A stretch of DNA of 64,000 bases. It comes from an uncultured Prevotellaceae bacterium (lineage in GTDB: Bacteria; Bacteroidota; Bacteroidia; Bacteroidales; Muribaculaceae). The translations under genes were made by a program, and so were the position numbers. Positions 62,837-64,000 of this stretch are shown one piece after another. The stretch is taken from assembly GCA_905207705.1 (NCBI GenBank), contig CAJLMA010000008.1:1-64000 (forward strand), in the 5' to 3' direction. The notes beneath the pieces were generated by a model. It did no database searches, was not told where the DNA came from, and was given only the letters and a program-made list of their open reading frames with translations. Position 1 is the first letter of the stretch; the number at the start of each line of letters is the position of its first letter.

Positions 62837-63378
62837 CAATAATAATTGTTTAAACGGAAAATTAGGATATAAAATATTCGGAATATTCATAAAATATTAC
62901 TTTGCAAGGATTTTTTTCCTGTTTTTCTCTATGTTGAATAATTTTGGCATGATTATGGTTGGATGTTTTTTAGTTGTTTTTGCGATTATATTTTTTTATT
63001 CAGGTAAAATAATGTATATTTGCAACCGAATTAAAAAAACGGGTTCAAAGTTGAAATTTCCGTTATTATGAACAAGATTTTGTGTTGTTTTGGTTTGCGA
63101 ATGTAAAGTTAGTTTTCTTTTTTGTTTTTGTGCTGCGAAATCTTGCTTTGATATTCCATTTTTTCCACCAGACATAATCTTTGACATTTTACGGAATAAA
63201 ATCGGATGCTTTCATTAATGTGCGTGGCCATGTTGTGGCAGGACATTGTTAAGGTGAAAGGCTGATATTGAATCAAAGGATATAGGCGCAATAGCGTAGA
63301 AATATCAAATAAAGTTTAGCGTATTTAAGGTTTTAGTATTAAATAGTTGTTTTATAGATAATTGTGTATTTAAGAATG

Positions 63379-63405
63379 GGGTAGTCGTGAGACTGTCCTT
63401 TTTTT
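63379..63405 (+). terminator. Strong plus-strand terminator without a plus-strand gene
   Basis: An eight-pair stem GGGTAGTC/GACTGTCC (with two G-U pairs) and GTGA loop is followed by seven T. On the minus strand it lacks a T-run, so it does not serve the terminase gene. Confidence 0.75.
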
Positions 63406-63447
63406 GTGCCTTTTGTTTGACAGCCTGTCGGCGCGGTCGGCTACAAT

Positions 63448-64000
63448 TCAATTAGGTTTATAGGGTGGGATTTTCAATTCGTGTACCGATTCCACTCCAT
63501 GACGCATCGCATAATCGGAAAGGCGGGCGATTACATAAAGTCCGATGGCACGGGTCATGAGGATGTCGTCATGTTTTCCATCTACGGCTCCATAACCACC
63601 CGATGGTTTGCGTTCATACCATGAAAGTTCGTTTATAGCCTCGGCATCGTGTTCAATGTATAGGTTGTCACGCACGGCACGCATGAGTTCGCTCACTACC
63701 GCTTGCTTTGTGGCAGCATTTGTGTGAAAGCCTATTCGGGATCGGCCGTTTCCCGTATGCGAAGGCCGTCTGTAAAGGTTGTGATAAAAACTTTCGAGTA
63801 TTTCAAGTATGTATGATGCGCCATTATCGGCAAATTCTGTTTCGAGCGTATTGCTTTCCACGACAAGCAGTGCTTTCAGGTACCATGTGCTTATTTGCGC
63901 GGCTTTCCATGCAAGCAGGTCGTGATGCAAATGCCCCCTCCACTGGGCCACAATCTCGGGAACTCCTGCGAAATTGCATGAATCGAATACGGTGATTACC
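63448..64000 (-). CDS. Phage terminase large subunit, C-terminal nuclease part (5' truncated by window)
   Basis: The frame stays open to the window edge, so the gene continues outside; the GTG at 63951 is internal. About 183 residues are visible. FAGVPEIVAQWRGH with VVESNTLETEF, then GRSRIGFHTNAATKQAVVSE and GKHDDILMTRAIGLYVIARL match the RNase H-like nuclease domain of large terminases, including the HDD acids near the end. It cuts concatemeric DNA during packaging. No other packaging gene lies downstream; pyrE is its neighbour. Confidence 0.75.
   Translation of the reverse strand, partial: VITVFDSCNFAGVPEIVAQWRGHLHHDLLAWKAAQISTWYLKALLVVESNTLETEFADNGASYILEILESFYHNLYRRPSHTGNGRSRIGFHTNAATKQAVVSELMRAVRDNLYIEHDAEAINELSWYERKPSGGYGAVDGKHDDILMTRAIGLYVIARLSDYAMRHGVESVHELKIPPYKPN

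Larger units (their letters stand above)
62800..63447. other. AT-rich intergenic region between pyrE and the terminase gene
   Basis: A 650-base stretch without a supported gene. It contains the pyrE promoter (minus strand), an isolated plus-strand -7 match (TATATTTG at 63015-63022) and a strong plus-strand terminator (63379-63405). Small frames here are AT-rich, cross promoter sequences and lack ribosome sites. A plus-strand transcript of about 380 bases is possible but unsupported otherwise. Confidence 0.5.

Noticed and set aside
62820..63071. 83-codon plus-strand frame with hydrophobic stretches
   Set aside because: AT-rich, starts at a position overlapping the pyrE promoter, has no ribosome site and matches no known pattern.
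62996..63187. 63-codon minus-strand frame beginning MSKIMSGG
   Set aside because: No promoter or ribosome site and a composition typical of AT-rich noncoding DNA.
63022..63405. RNase P RNA, tmRNA or 6S RNA in the gene-free stretch
   Set aside because: None of the conserved sequence blocks of these RNAs were seen.
1..64000. CRISPR arrays, tRNA or rRNA genes, insertion sequences
   Set aside because: No spaced direct repeats, cloverleaf-like segments, rRNA blocks or transposase-like proteins were recognised.

Overview
The window reads as a piece of chromosome from a Bacteroidota bacterium of the order Bacteroidales, most likely a gut-type family such as Muribaculaceae. The order rests on several signals: many upstream regions carry the Bacteroidota -7 element TAnnTTTG, often with TTTG about 19-20 bases further upstream; there is a type IX secretion sortase (PorU) and four secreted proteins with type IX C-terminal sorting domains; the TamB partner is the lipoprotein form TamL; and several families typical of Bacteroidota (DUF3078, DUF4199, a DUF6452-like lipoprotein) are present. 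The family-level guess is inference. No rRNA, tRNA, CRISPR array or insertion sequence was found.

Layout. 1-6347: three paralogous secreted phosphodiester-glycosidase-domain proteins, the first cut by the window edge. 6419-13575: the tamB-tamL pair, genes overlapping by ATGA. 13730-18272: housekeeping genes fabI, a ROK sugar kinase, alanine dehydrogenase, efp, and the short ribosomal gene rpmH, which is divergent from efp. 18685-24434: a complete RND efflux operon (adaptor, permease, outer-membrane factor). 24613-26313: a secreted GH43-like protein. 26563-28351: a compact three-gene unit of a catalytically dead PP2C-like protein, a 63-residue peptide with a Cys-Val-Tyr-Gly-Pro-Pro-Pro motif and a radical SAM/SPASM enzyme. 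This is the best candidate for an undescribed system, probably peptide modification. 28414-35341: a possible phage-type protein, a flavin reductase, threonine aldolase, MgtC, a CPA2 antiporter, a membrane-anchored GH25 lysozyme and a small unknown. 35452-40198: GH29 fucosidase, a transglutaminase-like lipoprotein and CutC. 40557-43228: three envelope proteins. 43330-46770: PorU. 46947-51241: an SMR exporter, DUF4199, a glycosyltransferase, a nitroreductase, a lipoprotein, RecX and ComF. 51321-55562: a gingipain-adhesin-like secreted protein. 55793-58577: GH3 and a DnaQ-like exonuclease. 58799-64000: a large phage-virion-like protein, an SRPBCC protein, pyrE, and the C-terminal part of a phage large terminase that runs off the window.

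How it fits together. Much of the window concerns building and decorating the cell surface: TamB/TamL for the outer membrane, PorU for releasing and anchoring type IX cargo, four such cargo proteins, and several glycan-active enzymes (GH29, GH3, GH43-like, phosphodiester glycosidases). Phage-type genes sit singly among housekeeping genes rather than in a prophage block. Two intergenic regions hold plus-strand promoter or terminator signals with no plus-strand gene. The clearest is a consensus promoter followed about 60 bases later by a strong terminator at 61453-61575, which predicts a small RNA.
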